Source of the DNA: Myxococcota bacterium
GTDB taxonomy: Bacteria; Myxococcota_A; Bradymonadia; UBA7976; UBA1532
Reading direction: 5' to 3'
Assembly (NCBI GenBank): GCA_963169045.1
Contig: CAUJDF010000070.1
Span: 62,001-126,000, forward strand
DNA length: 64,000 nt
Positions 15,709-26,147 of the stretch are shown here, one piece after another (the stretch's first letter is position 1; every line of letters begins with the position of its first letter). The position numbers and the translations under genes are program-made. A model generated the notes under the pieces. That model had not been told where the DNA came from. It ran no database searches and saw nothing but the letters and a program-made list of their open reading frames with translations.

Positions 15709-16998
15709 ATGAGTGACCTGACGCCCGAGTGCGTGGACGCCGTCGCCGGCCGGTGGGCGGCGGCCTTCTCCCCCGCCATGCTGGACCGCCTCACGCGCGC
15801 GCTCGGCGAGGCCACCGGCGCGCCCGGCGATCCGGCGCGGCGCGCGCTGCGCCGCCTGCTCGAGGAGGGGCCGCAGCGCCTCGCCGTCCTGCCGCCCGGC
15901 AACCGCGAGCTGTGGCGGGCCGCGATCGGCGAGGTCGCCACGCTGCTCGCCGCCGAGGGCCGGGCGCTGCTCGACGCCGCCGCGAGCGCGCCGCTGCCGC
16001 CGAGCGCCGCCGACCTCGCCGCCGATCCGCCCGAGGGCGAGCGCCCGCGCATCCCGGTGCTCGCCGGCAGCTGCCGCTGGGAGGAGGACTTCGCGACGCT
16101 GATCGACCCGCTCGAGATCCAGCTGCGCGAGGTGGCGGCGCAGGTCGAGGTCGGGCGGGTGCTCGGCGAGGCCGCCAAGGGCAAGGTCTGGCTGCCCGCC
16201 GGCTGGAAGAACACGCCGGAACGCACGCGCAAGCGGTTCGCGCCGCTGCTCGAGGGCCCCGACTTCACGCGGGCCGGGCTGCGCGCGCGCGCCTGGCCCA
16301 TCCTCGCCACCCTCGGCGGCCTGTCGACGCCGGTGAGCGCCGCGACCTTCGATCCGAGCGACGCGGGGCGCGCGCTGGCCGCCGCGCCGCCGCGGGACGC
16401 CCTGCGCGGCCTGCTGCGGGCCTGGCTCGAGCACCCCGACTTCGACGACCTCGAGTCGGTCGCGCGCCTGGCCGACCCGACGCCGCCGGTGGAGTGCATC
16501 CAGCGCTGGGCCGACCGCCGCCTGCGGCGCCGCCTGACGCTGGCCGGCGTGCGCTGCCTGCCGGTGGGCCGCTGGGTGCCGGTGGCGCCCTTCGTCGACC
16601 ACCTCGTCGACAACGGCCTGCTGCCGGCGGTGGCCGAGACGGTGTGGCCGCCGTACTTCGCGTCGGCCACCGTGCGCCCGATCAAGTCGATGTCGCCGAC
16701 CGACATGGACGGCGAGCCGCTGCGCCTGCGCCTGCCGGCGCTGCTCTCGGCGTGCTTCGAGGTGCTGGCGACGCTCGGCGTGCTCGACGTCGCGTGGGTC
16801 CAGCGCGGGCCGGGCGTGGCGCGTTCACGCTCCGTCTTCGCGCCGTGGACGCCGGTCGCCGGGCCGCACGCGTCGCTCGCCTACGTGCGCCTCACCGAGC
16901 TCGGCGCGTGGCTCGTCGACCCGCTCGCCGACGCGCCCACCGCCGCCACCACGTCGGCCGCCCGCCTCGACGCGCTCGCCGATCTGCTCGTCGGCTGA
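15709..16998 (+). CDS. Unknown 429-aa mostly helical protein
   Basis: No family recognised. It is predicted soluble and helical, rich in Ala, Arg, Leu and Asp, with no signal peptide, membrane helix or catalytic motif. Distinctive spots include GSCRWEEDFATLIDPLEIQLREV (around residue 120) and the C-terminal LACFEVLATLGVLDVAWVQ-like segment followed by YVRLTELGAWLVD. That last pairing has the rhythm of a winged-helix module, which would suggest DNA or RNA contact, but this is weak. It begins at an ATG at 15709 divergent from the protease-like lipoprotein and ends 7 bp from the convergent lipoprotein gene. Confidence 0.65.
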   Translation: MSDLTPECVDAVAGRWAAAFSPAMLDRLTRALGEATGAPGDPARRALRRLLEEGPQRLAVLPPGNRELWRAAIGEVATLLAAEGRALLDAAASAPLPPSAADLAADPPEGERPRIPVLAGSCRWEEDFATLIDPLEIQLREVAAQVEVGRVLGEAAKGKVWLPAGWKNTPERTRKRFAPLLEGPDFTRAGLRARAWPILATLGGLSTPVSAATFDPSDAGRALAAAPPRDALRGLLRAWLEHPDFDDLESVARLADPTPPVECIQRWADRRLRRRLTLAGVRCLPVGRWVPVAPFVDHLVDNGLLPAVAETVWPPYFASATVRPIKSMSPTDMDGEPLRLRLPALLSACFEVLATLGVLDVAWVQRGPGVARSRSVFAPWTPVAGPHASLAYVRLTELGAWLVDPLADAPTAATTSAARLDALADLLVG

Positions 16999-17005
16999 GC
17001 CGCCT

Positions 17006-17449
17006 TCAGAGGCCGATCTGCATCGGCAGCAGCCCGACCTCGGTCTCGATGTGGGCGCACGTGACGCAGGCGCCGGCCTGGGAAGACGCCGTGTGGCGCG
17101 TCACCTGCGCGCCGCCGCCGAGCGATGCCCAGCCCTCGCCGCGCCGCGCGTGCACCTCGACGAAGAGCGGGGGCGCCTCGATGAGCCACGTGTCCATCGG
17201 GAGGTCGACCGTGAAGCCGGTCGGGCCGCACGTCCAGAGGCCGAGGTCCTCGCCCACGCGGCCGTCGTCGCACGGCACCGTCCAGGTCTGCTCGAAGCCG
17301 CCCGCCGAGACCACGGCGACGAAGTCCCCATCGACGCGCTGGTCGAAGCGGACGGCGAGCGTCCCGTAGCAGCCCACGTCGACGCACCCGCTCTGCGCAT
17401 CGCAGCCGGACAGACACGCGCCGAGGGCGAGGAGACATCCGCGTCGCAT
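17006..17449 (-). CDS. Small Cys-rich lipoprotein
   Basis: A 147-aa protein with signal peptide and lipobox LSGC, then eight or so Cys residues (QSGCVDVGCYG, VPCDD, WTCGP, GACVTCAH) that probably form disulfides in the periplasm or on the outer membrane. The middle reads as a small beta sandwich. No family recognised. A VTRHT... stretch and the CVTC pair near the end do not match a known thioredoxin motif. Confidence 0.7.
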   Translation of the reverse strand: MRRGCLLALGACLSGCDAQSGCVDVGCYGTLAVRFDQRVDGDFVAVVSAGGFEQTWTVPCDDGRVGEDLGLWTCGPTGFTVDLPMDTWLIEAPPLFVEVHARRGEGWASLGGGAQVTRHTASSQAGACVTCAHIETEVGLLPMQIGL

Positions 17450-17482
17450 CCGCCGCAGAATGCGCGGCGGCGGCGGACCGGG

Positions 17483-19096
<1,614 letters not shown>

Positions 19097-19170
19097 GGTG
19101 GCGGGACGTGTACCGGATTCGGCGCCCGAGGTCACTCCACTGGCTTCGCGCCGCGCGGCCGCCGTAAGCT

Positions 19171-19188
19171 CCCCCTGTTTCACGGGGG
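19171..19188 (+). promoter_or_regulatory. Short hairpin covering the ribosome binding site of the MYXO-CTERM gene
   Basis: CCCCC (19171-19175) can pair with GGGGG (19184-19188), and those G residues belong to the purine-rich site before the TTG start at 19195. Pairing would hide the site and lower initiation. The stem is only 5 bp. Confidence 0.3.
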
Positions 19189-19194
19189 TGGGCC

Positions 19195-19782
19195 TTGCGT
19201 TTCACGACGGGATGGCTGGCCGGCACGCTGCTCCTCGGGACGGCGTGGGCCGAGGACGCGGGCGCGCCCGACGGCGAGCTGCGCGCGTGCGACACGCCGA
19301 CGTGGCGCACGCTCGGCACCGCGACGGAGCCGCGCGCGGTCAGCCTCGACCTGAGCGACCGCATCGACGACGGCTCCGCCGTGTTCGGCGGCGAGCTGCG
19401 CGTCGTCTTCGACTTCGTGCCCGACCGGGTGCGGGCGGACCACCTCTGGTTCCGCTTCCAGGGCGGCGGCTGGAACGAGTTCGCGCAGGTGCGCTGCGCG
19501 AGCCGGGAGCCGTGCGTCGCCGAGGCGGTGGCGCCGCTCGACCTCGACCTCGTCGACTTCACGGACGGCGCCGCGCAGATGGACATCGCGCAGGTCGACG
19601 GCACGCCCCTGCCGGTGACCGAGGTCTGCCTGGTGCTGACGGTCAGCCCGGTGCTGGCGCCGTCCGACGGCGGCGGCGACACCGGCGGCGCGGACGAGGG
19701 CGGCTGCGCCGCGGTGCCGGGCGCGCCGCTCGCCCTGCCGGGCGCGCTCCTGCTGCTCGTCCGCCGCAGGAGAAGGCGATGA
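19195..19782 (+). CDS. Secreted protein with MYXO-CTERM-type sorting tail
   Basis: A 195-aa protein with an N-terminal signal peptide (FTTGWLAGTLLLGTAWA) and a beta-rich body, ending in GGCAAVPGAPLALPGALLLLVRRRRRR. The pattern Gly-Gly-Cys, Pro/Gly spacer, hydrophobic helix and Arg cluster is the MYXO-CTERM signal, a Myxococcota-specific C-terminal tag processed by MrtX-type proteases and used for surface display. It is good evidence for the lineage. The start is a TTG preceded by GGGGGTGGG. The Cys-rich N-terminal body (RACDTPTW, VRCASREPC) is unrecognised. Its stop overlaps the next ATG as ATGA, so the two are translationally coupled. Confidence 0.8.
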   Translation: MRFTTGWLAGTLLLGTAWAEDAGAPDGELRACDTPTWRTLGTATEPRAVSLDLSDRIDDGSAVFGGELRVVFDFVPDRVRADHLWFRFQGGGWNEFAQVRCASREPCVAEAVAPLDLDLVDFTDGAAQMDIAQVDGTPLPVTEVCLVLTVSPVLAPSDGGGDTGGADEGGCAAVPGAPLALPGALLLLVRRRRRR

Positions 19783-20630
19783 GCTTCGAGGACTTCCTGC
19801 GCGACGGCTGGGACGGGCACACCCGCGACGCGGCCGCGGTCGCCACGCGCCTGCCCGACGGCCTGGCGCTCGTGACGACGCCGGCCGAGGCGGCGCAGCT
19901 CGCGACGCTCGTGGCGCACGTGTACGGCGAGCACCTCGGCCGCTGGTCCGACGGGATCGCGCTGCTCGAGGCGCTGGGACGCCACGAGCCGACGGACGCC
20001 GCCGCCGTCGCGCGCGGCGTCGCCGCCCTGCGCTACTGCAAAGGCGAGCCGGTGGCGCTCGCCGATCCGGCCGACCGCCTGCGCGCGCTCGCCACCGCCG
20101 CCAGCGCACTCTGCGGCCAGCGCCGCGTCGACGACGCCGCCGTCGCCTTCCGCGCGGCGCTGGCGCTGGCCGGCGACGCCGCGGACCCGACCGTGGCGCG
20201 CGCCCTCGCCGTCACCGGCAACAACCTCGCCTGCGCGCTCGAAGAGCGGACCGATCGCGACGCCGCCGGCACAGAGCTGATGGTCGACGCCGCGCGCGCC
20301 GCCCGCCGCTTCTGGGCGGTCGCCGGCGGTTGGCTGCAGGTGGAGCGCGCCGAGTACCGCCTCGCCCGCTCGCTGACCCACGCCGGCCGCGCCGCCGAGG
20401 CCGCCGAGCACGCCCGCGCCTGCCTCGCGCTCTGCGAGGCGAACGGCGCCGACGCCTTCGAGCGCTTCTTCGGCTGGGAGGCGCTCGCCCTCGCGTCCCA
20501 CGCGGCCGGCGACACCACGACCGCCCACGATGCGCGCGCCCGCGCCGCCGCCTGCCTCGCCGACGTGCCCGCCGACCTCGCCGGCCTCTGCCGCGACGGC
20601 CTCGCCGGCCTCGACCGCACGCTCGCCTGA
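19779..20630 (+). CDS. TPR-like helical repeat protein
   Basis: A 283-aa, almost wholly alpha-helical cytoplasmic protein. Repeated pairs of amphipathic helices with Ala/Gly at TPR positions (for example ARALAVTGNNLACALEER and AEYRLARSLTHAGRAAEAAEHA) indicate tetratricopeptide-type repeats, which usually mediate protein binding. It starts at the ATG at 19779, four bases inside the previous gene, so it is made with the MYXO-CTERM protein. It ends 1 bp from the convergent response regulator. Function unknown. Confidence 0.7.
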   Translation: MSFEDFLRDGWDGHTRDAAAVATRLPDGLALVTTPAEAAQLATLVAHVYGEHLGRWSDGIALLEALGRHEPTDAAAVARGVAALRYCKGEPVALADPADRLRALATAASALCGQRRVDDAAVAFRAALALAGDAADPTVARALAVTGNNLACALEERTDRDAAGTELMVDAARAARRFWAVAGGWLQVERAEYRLARSLTHAGRAAEAAEHARACLALCEANGADAFERFFGWEALALASHAAGDTTTAHDARARAAACLADVPADLAGLCRDGLAGLDRTLA

Positions 20631-20631
20631 C

Positions 20632-20988
20632 CTACCCGACGAGGCGCGCGATGGCCGAGAGCAGGTCCTCCGCCCGGAACGGCTTGCGCAGGAAGGCGTC
20701 GTAACCGTCGAAGCGCGCCCGCAGGGACGCCTCGGTCACGGCGCTCATCATCACGATGGGGATGTCGCGCCAGTCGCGGTGCTCGCGCATGGCGCGCGCC
20801 ATCGCGGCGCCGTCCATGAGCGGCATCATGAAGTCGAGCACGGCGACGTCCGGGCGGCGCTCGGCGAGGCGCTCGAGGCCCTTGCGTCCGTTGGCGGCGG
20901 TGAGCACGCGATAGCCGGCGTCCTCGAGCAGCGCCTCGAGCACGCTGACGATGCCGAACTCGTCGTCCACCACGAGGACCGTCTTCAC
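20632..20988 (-). CDS. Single-domain response regulator (CheY-like)
   Basis: A 118-aa receiver domain with no output domain. The acidic pair is VVDDE (Asp8-Asp9), the phosphorylated Asp52 lies in AVLDFMMPLMDG, and the signalling residues are Ser82 (VMMSAV) and Lys102 (FLRKPF). It starts 3 bp after the KaiC-like gene and is the last gene of a histidine kinase, KaiC-like and regulator operon. With no output domain it probably acts by protein contact, perhaps back on the KaiC-like ATPase, which is inference from the gene order. Confidence 0.92.
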   Translation of the reverse strand: MKTVLVVDDEFGIVSVLEALLEDAGYRVLTAANGRKGLERLAERRPDVAVLDFMMPLMDGAAMARAMREHRDWRDIPIVMMSAVTEASLRARFDGYDAFLRKPFRAEDLLSAIARLVG

Positions 20989-20991
20989 GCG

Positions 20992-22500
20992 TCACTCCTC
21001 GGGTGGCCGGCGCCGGGCGGATCTCCGGCGGCGCGACGCGTGCTCGCCCGTCTCGTGCGGGAGGCCCGTCAGGATGCTCTCGTACCCCTCGAACGGCGCC
21101 TCGATCTGCACACCCTGCGCGGTGATCCGGAACGCGTGGAGCGCCGGGTCGAAGGCGCCGTCGCGCACCTTGGCGATCGAGATCAGCGGCACGAGGCGCC
21201 CGCGCACCTCGACGTAGCGCATCACGATCAGGTTCTCGACGAGCGACGAGAAGCCGGTGATCGGCACCTGCAGCACGGGGCCGAAGAGCTCGCGCGTCTC
21301 GAGCGTGCAGAGCGTCGTCACGCCCAGCGCGCGCAGCTCGTTGGCGAGCACCGAGAAGAAGCGGCTGATGCGCGACGGATCGATCGCCGACTCCATGAAG
21401 CCGCCGAGCCCGTCGATGACGAGCCGTTCGACCCCCGCCTTCTTCACGGCCTCGAGGAGGTGGTGGCCCAGCTCGTCGAGGAGGTTCTCGCCCTGCGGAA
21501 ACCACTCGACGCGCACATCGCCGCGCGCCTCCTTCGCGCCGAGGTCGAAGCCGATGGCGCGCGCCTTCGCGCGCAGGCGGTCCGGCGTCTCGTACAGGCC
21601 GAAGAAGAGGCCGGGCGCCTCCGTCGTCGCGGGCGCGAGGAACTGGAGGGCCAGCGTGGTCTTGCCCGCGCCGGAGGGGCCCATCAGCGCGGTCGTCGAG
21701 GCGAAGGGCACGCCGCCCGGCAGCAGCGCGTCGAGGGCCGCGACGCCGCTGGTGATGCGCCCCTCGGGGCTCGCCGGCCGCCGCGACGGCGTCGCGAGCG
21801 CCGTCTCGAGGCGCGGGTAGACGCGGATCCCGTCGGGCGTGATGCGGAAGGAGTGGCGCCCGCGCAGCGTGCCGCTCCCGCGGAACTTGCGCACCTGCAG
21901 ACAGCGCTCCGTCCGCATCTCGTGGAGTCGGTCCTCGAGCTCGATCAGCCCGTCGACCATCGTGTGCTCGGGGACGACCGCCGGCGTGCGGCCGCTCGTG
22001 AGCAGGAACACCGTGCAGTCGGCGGCGGCGGCGTGGCTCTGCAGCTCGTGGATGAACTTCTTGAACTCGCGGTCGGAGGGCGCGCTCTCCTCGGCCGCCA
22101 CGAGCCCGTCGAGGACGAGCACGCCGGCGCGGTGCCCGCGGATCTCGCGCCGCAGCAGGTCGATGAGGCCCTTCAGGCCCTCGTCTTCGAGCGTGCGGAA
22201 GGCGCTGACGTAGTAGATGCGCTCGGGGATGGCCGACTCGTCGAAGAAGCTCATCGGCCGCAGGTGCTGCAGCATCCGCGTGTGCGACTCGGCGAGCAGC
22301 GTCACGTAGACCGCGCGCCCCCCGCTCGCCGCGTGGTGGAAGCAGATCTGGTTGGCGAAGATGGTCTTCCCGGCGCCGGGCGTGCCCTGGAAGATGTAGA
22401 CGCCGCCCTTGAGGAAGCCGCCCTTCAGGACCTCGTCCATCCCCGGGACGCCGCTCGGCACCCGCTGGAGCGCGGCGGCCGTCTCCCCGATCGCGTTCAT
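20992..22500 (-). CDS. KaiC-like double P-loop ATPase
   Basis: A 502-aa RecA/KaiC-superfamily protein with two tandem KaiC domains. Domain 1: Walker A GTPGAGKTIFANQ, Walker B VLVLDGLVAAE. Domain 2: Walker A GPSGAGKTTLALQ, Walker B RLVIDGLGGFM. The cyanobacterial clock ATPase has a paired catalytic Glu after YVTFEE; here domain 1 reads VYVTLLAES and domain 2 FGLYETP, each keeping a single Glu, so kinase or ATPase activity is possible but may be slow. Without KaiA or KaiB it is unlikely to be a circadian clock; KaiC-like proteins elsewhere act as signalling switches. Its start overlaps the kinase stop as ATGA. The C-terminus ends in a basic tail (RRRRSARRR). Confidence 0.88.
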   Translation of the reverse strand: MNAIGETAAALQRVPSGVPGMDEVLKGGFLKGGVYIFQGTPGAGKTIFANQICFHHAASGGRAVYVTLLAESHTRMLQHLRPMSFFDESAIPERIYYVSAFRTLEDEGLKGLIDLLRREIRGHRAGVLVLDGLVAAEESAPSDREFKKFIHELQSHAAAADCTVFLLTSGRTPAVVPEHTMVDGLIELEDRLHEMRTERCLQVRKFRGSGTLRGRHSFRITPDGIRVYPRLETALATPSRRPASPEGRITSGVAALDALLPGGVPFASTTALMGPSGAGKTTLALQFLAPATTEAPGLFFGLYETPDRLRAKARAIGFDLGAKEARGDVRVEWFPQGENLLDELGHHLLEAVKKAGVERLVIDGLGGFMESAIDPSRISRFFSVLANELRALGVTTLCTLETRELFGPVLQVPITGFSSLVENLIVMRYVEVRGRLVPLISIAKVRDGAFDPALHAFRITAQGVQIEAPFEGYESILTGLPHETGEHASRRRRSARRRPPEE

Positions 22501-23243
22501 GAGGCGTCCGTCTCCCGTTCGATGGGCAGGCGGACCGTGAACGCCGATCCGCGGCCCGGAGTGCTCTCGATGGCGATCGACCCGCCGTGCGCCTCGACGA
22601 GCGAGCGCGCGAGCCACAGCCCGATGCCGAAGCCGCCGCGCGAGTGCGGGCCGACCACCTGCTCGAAGCGCTCGAAGATGCGCCGCTGGTCCTCTTCGGA
22701 GATGCCGATGCCGCGGTCGCGCACCGTCAGCACCGCGTCGTCGCCGTCGCGCGCCAGCGTCACGTCGACCGGCGCGCCCGCGCCGTACTTCAGCGCGTTC
22801 GACAGCAGGTTGCCGGCGACCTGCTCGACCGCGAGCCGGTCCCAGCGCCCGCTCAGGGTGGGCGGCAGCGACGGCCGCAGCTCGACCTGGTGGAAGGTCG
22901 CCTCGGCGGAGGCGGCGTCGAGCACCGCGCACACGACCGGCACCATGTCGAACCGCTCGCGGTCGAGGTGCAGGCCGCCGGTGGTGATGCGCGAGACGTC
23001 GAGGAGCACGGTCGCCCGCCTGACGTAGCGATCGACGGTGAGCTGCACCTTCTCCAGCCGCTCGACCAGCTCGCGATCGCCCTTGCGGTGCGCCACGCTC
23101 AGCATGACGGTGACCTGCAGCGCCAGCGCGTGCATCGGGTTGCGCAGCTCGTGCGCGGCGATCGCGAGGAACTCGTCGCGCGCGCGGACGGCCTCGCGCA
23201 GCGCGGCGATCGTCCTCTCGAGCTCTTCCACGTCGTTCGGCAC
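22497..23243 (-). CDS. Cytoplasmic sensor-less histidine kinase
   Basis: A 248-aa kinase consisting of a short coiled coil, a HisKA dimerisation helix with His31 in AAHELRNP, and an HATPase domain (NLLSNALKY, DRGIGISEEDQRRIFERF, GGFGIGLWLARSLVEAHGG, GSAFTVRLPI). It has no sensor or membrane segment, so it must get its signal by binding another protein, plausibly the KaiC-like ATPase encoded four bases into its 3' end. The start is a GTG at 23243, with only a weak upstream site. It heads the kinase, KaiC-like, regulator operon. Confidence 0.9.
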   Translation of the reverse strand: MPNDVEELERTIAALREAVRARDEFLAIAAHELRNPMHALALQVTVMLSVAHRKGDRELVERLEKVQLTVDRYVRRATVLLDVSRITTGGLHLDRERFDMVPVVCAVLDAASAEATFHQVELRPSLPPTLSGRWDRLAVEQVAGNLLSNALKYGAGAPVDVTLARDGDDAVLTVRDRGIGISEEDQRRIFERFEQVVGPHSRGGFGIGLWLARSLVEAHGGSIAIESTPGRGSAFTVRLPIERETDAS

Positions 23244-23483
23244 CGGCTACCTGCCACACGGGGCGTCGCGACGACCCTCGGGATCCGTCTGAGCACCCGG
23301 CGGTCGGCGCGGTCGCGCCTGCGCGCCGAACGTCCCCGACTCTGCGCGGCGTCGAGCGCCCGCTCGAGCGGCGCGGACCGGGCGGGGTCGGTTCGCCAGG
23401 TCAGCGCCCCCATCGCCGGGTCGCGCGCCGTGCCCTCGAGGTGGTCGCGCGGCCGCCCGTCGTCGGGCACGGCGCGCCGATCG
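23244..23483. other. 240-bp gap upstream of the kinase operon
   Basis: No gene or strong hairpin is visible. A minus-strand ORF through it (around MGALTWRTDPAR) lacks a ribosome site and domain similarity, so I left it out. The region must hold the promoter of the operon. Confidence 0.4.
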
Positions 23484-25409
23484 TCAGGCCTTCTCGCTGA
23501 GGGCGCCCCACCGCGCGTACAGCCGCTCGACCTCGGCGCGCGCCGCGGCGAGCGCCGCGTTCAGGCCGGGCACCTCGGCGCCGCGGGACTTGTAGAGGTC
23601 GGGATCGGCGAGCGCCGCCTCGACCTCGGCGACGCGGGCCTCGGCGGCCTCGATCGCCGGTTCGATGCCCTCGAGCTCGATCTTCTCGGCGTAGGTCAGC
23701 TTCGCCGGCTTCGGCGTGTCCGACGGGGCCCTCTTGACGGGCGCGGGCGCCGGTTCGGTGCCGGCCTTGGGGCGCCGCTCGACCCACTCGGTGTAGTTGC
23801 CCTCGTAGAAGACGACGCGCCCGTCCCCCTCGAACGCGAGGATGCCCGTCGCCACCCGGTCGAGGAACCAGCGGTCGTGCGACACGACGAGCGCGCAACC
23901 CGGGAAGCCGGTCAGGCCCTCCTCGAGCGCGCTCAGGGTCATCAGGTCGAGGTCGTTCGTCGGCTCGTCGAGGATGAGCAGGTTGCCGCCCTCGCGCAGC
24001 AGCCGCGTGAGCTGCACGCGGTTGCGCTCGCCGCCCGAGAGCTGCCCCACGCGCGCGCCCGCCAGCCGGTCGTCGAGCAGCATCATGCGCAGGAACGTGC
24101 GCACGTGGACCGGGCCGTCCGGCAGCCACACCTGGTCGTTCTCGGCCGCCACCGCCTCGATGACCGTCTGCTCGTCGCGCAGGTCGGAGCGCGTCTGGTC
24201 GAGGAAGAGCGGCTTCGTGTTCTGGCCCATCTTGACCGAGCCCGCGTCCGGCTCGATCTGCCCGAGGATCGTGCGGATGAGCGTCGTCTTCCCGACGCCG
24301 TTCGGGCCGACGATGCCGATGCGATCGCCGGGCTTCATCACGAGGTCGAGGCCGCGGAAGAGCGTCTTGCCGCCGAGCGACTTCGTGAGGCCGTGCAGCT
24401 CGAGCACGGTGCCGCCGAGGCGCGGCCCCGGCGGGATCTGGAGCGCGATCGAGCGCTGGTCGGGGCGCAGGTCGGTGGGGACGTTGCTCGCGGCGGCCTC
24501 GAAGCGCTGGATGCGCGCCTTCTGCTTCGTCGAGCGCGCGGGCGTGCCGGCGCGGATCCAGACGAGCTCGCGGCGCACGAACGCGGCGCGCTGCGCCTCC
24601 TGCTCGGACTCGGCGTGCAGGCGCTCGGCGCGCTGCTCGAGGTAGCGCCCGTAGCCGCCCTCGTAGCTGTGCACGCGCCCGCGGTCGAGCTCGAGGATGC
24701 GCGTGGCGACGCGGTCGAGGAAGTAGCGGTCGTGGGTGACGAGCAGGAGCGCGCCGGGCATGGCGAGCAGCTTGTCCTCGAGCCAGTCGGTCGTCGTCGC
24801 GTCGAGGTGGTTCGTCGGCTCGTCGAGCGCGAGCAGGTCGGGCCCGGCGAGGAACGCGCAGGCGAGCGCCACGCGGCGCCGCTCGCCGATCGACAGCGTG
24901 TCGACGTCGCGGTCCCCGGGCGGGACGCCGAGCGCCGAGGCCACCTCGCGGATGCGGTGCGCGAGGTCCCAGCCGCCGAGCGCCTCGAGCCGCTCGTGCA
25001 GCTTCACCTGCTCCTCGAGCGCGGCCTCGAGCGCCGGCCCGTCGAGCGTGGCCATGCGCCCCTCGAGCGCCGTCAGCCGCTCGAGCACCCGCGAGTGCTC
25101 CGCGTGCGCCGACTCGAGCACCTCGCGGACGCGCCGGCCCGCCGGCAGCGTCGGCTCCTGCGGCACGTACACGAGGCGCAGGTCGCGCCGGCGCGTCACC
25201 GTCCCGCCGTCGACGGGCTCGGGCGTACCCGCGGCGTCGCCGACGAGCACGCGCAGCAGCGTCGACTTGCCGGCGCCGTTCAGGCCGACGAGGCCGACGC
25301 GGTCCTGCGCGGACAGGCCGAGGTCGACCCCGGCGAAGAGGGTGCGGGCGCCGATGCGCTTTTCGAGGTCGCGGACGCCGAGGATCGGCTCGTCGGGGGA
25401 GAGGGCCAC
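23484..25409 (-). CDS. ABC-F family ATPase with Uup-type C-terminal domain
   Basis: A 641-aa protein with two ABC domains. Domain 1: GLNGAGKSTLLRV, LSIGERRRVALA, LLALDEPTNHLD. Domain 2: GPNGVGKTTLIRT, LSGGERNRVQLT, LLILDEPTNDLD. The linker between them carries the tRNA-interaction coiled coil (AYKEQ-like EQEAQRAAFVRRELVWIRAGTPARSTKQKARIQRF). After domain 2 is a Lys/Pro linker and a C-terminal coiled coil beginning KLTYAEKIELEGIEPAIE, the DNA-binding domain of Uup. Uup acts on ribosomes and in tolerance of some translation stalls. Start is a GTG at 25409 with GGAG just upstream. The small secreted-protein gene at 25428 is 18 bp away. Confidence 0.93.
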   Translation of the reverse strand: MALSPDEPILGVRDLEKRIGARTLFAGVDLGLSAQDRVGLVGLNGAGKSTLLRVLVGDAAGTPEPVDGGTVTRRRDLRLVYVPQEPTLPAGRRVREVLESAHAEHSRVLERLTALEGRMATLDGPALEAALEEQVKLHERLEALGGWDLAHRIREVASALGVPPGDRDVDTLSIGERRRVALACAFLAGPDLLALDEPTNHLDATTTDWLEDKLLAMPGALLLVTHDRYFLDRVATRILELDRGRVHSYEGGYGRYLEQRAERLHAESEQEAQRAAFVRRELVWIRAGTPARSTKQKARIQRFEAAASNVPTDLRPDQRSIALQIPPGPRLGGTVLELHGLTKSLGGKTLFRGLDLVMKPGDRIGIVGPNGVGKTTLIRTILGQIEPDAGSVKMGQNTKPLFLDQTRSDLRDEQTVIEAVAAENDQVWLPDGPVHVRTFLRMMLLDDRLAGARVGQLSGGERNRVQLTRLLREGGNLLILDEPTNDLDLMTLSALEEGLTGFPGCALVVSHDRWFLDRVATGILAFEGDGRVVFYEGNYTEWVERRPKAGTEPAPAPVKRAPSDTPKPAKLTYAEKIELEGIEPAIEAAEARVAEVEAALADPDLYKSRGAEVPGLNAALAAARAEVERLYARWGALSEKA

Positions 25410-25427
25410 GGCACTCCGTTCAGAGGC

Positions 25428-26051
25428 TCAGGGGAAGGTGAATCCGGATCCTTCGAGGCGGGCGCAGGCGAGCGCCTTCTCCTTGGCGACGTCGCTGGCG
25501 ATGCCGCGCAGCCGCGCCTTGGGGAGGCCGGCGCCGCTCTCGGCGGCGCGCGCCGCGAGCTTCGCCGCGAGCTGTTGCTCGTTCAGCCCCGCCTTGCCGC
25601 GGCACCACTCGTCGGCCCAGCCCGCCATCTGCCCGCGCACCTGCTCGTCCCGCGAGATCTCGGGCGCGGCGCCGCCCCGCTGCCCCGCGAGCAGGCGGCC
25701 GAGCGCGGCGTTCGACGCCACCTTCGGCACGTCGTTGACCTCGAAGCGGCTCTCGCAGGTCGTCTGCAGCGCGTCGCCGGCGCGCTTGAACTTCGCGGCG
25801 AGGTCGCGGGCCAGCGCGCCCTGCAGCACGAACCAGGTCTCGTCGACGCCGTCGCCGGACGCGCGCGCCACGTCGCCGTCGGAGGGCTTGCCGTCGGTGT
25901 CGCGGTCCCAGACGGACAGCAGCAGGCGCCGCTGCCGGCCGCCGTCCGCGAAAAGGTGTTCGTAGCCTTCCCAGCGGATCTGGCCGAACTCCTTCGGGCA
26001 CGGAGGCGGGGCGCCGAGCGTGACGACGAGCGCGAGCGTGGGCGTGAGCAT
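25428..26051 (-). CDS. Small secreted protein of unknown function
   Basis: A 207-aa protein with an N-terminal hydrophobic stretch (TPTLALVVTLGAPP) that looks like a signal peptide. The remainder is charged, with DRDTDGKPSDGD, a calcium-loop-like acidic run, and four Cys residues that may pair (PCPKE, TTCES, WCRGK, LACAR). No family recognised. The ATG at 26051 is chosen because GGAGG lies 10 bases upstream; the track start lies 27 residues earlier. It probably shares a transcript with the adjacent Uup-like gene. Confidence 0.65.
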   Translation of the reverse strand: MLTPTLALVVTLGAPPPCPKEFGQIRWEGYEHLFADGGRQRRLLLSVWDRDTDGKPSDGDVARASGDGVDETWFVLQGALARDLAAKFKRAGDALQTTCESRFEVNDVPKVASNAALGRLLAGQRGGAAPEISRDEQVRGQMAGWADEWCRGKAGLNEQQLAAKLAARAAESGAGLPKARLRGIASDVAKEKALACARLEGSGFTFP

Positions 26052-26147
26052 GGGGGCAACCTCCGCCCGGCAGGATACCGACGCGTCGAACTGCAGGCGA
26101 ACCCCGTGCTCGTGCTCGGAGCGGGCGAGCACGCACGCGCGGCGGCG

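Noticed and set aside
23099-23470. Small minus-strand gene upstream of the histidine kinase (MGALTWRTDPAR)
   Set aside because: No ribosome site and no domain. It overlaps the kinase start and appears only as part of a longer shadow ORF.
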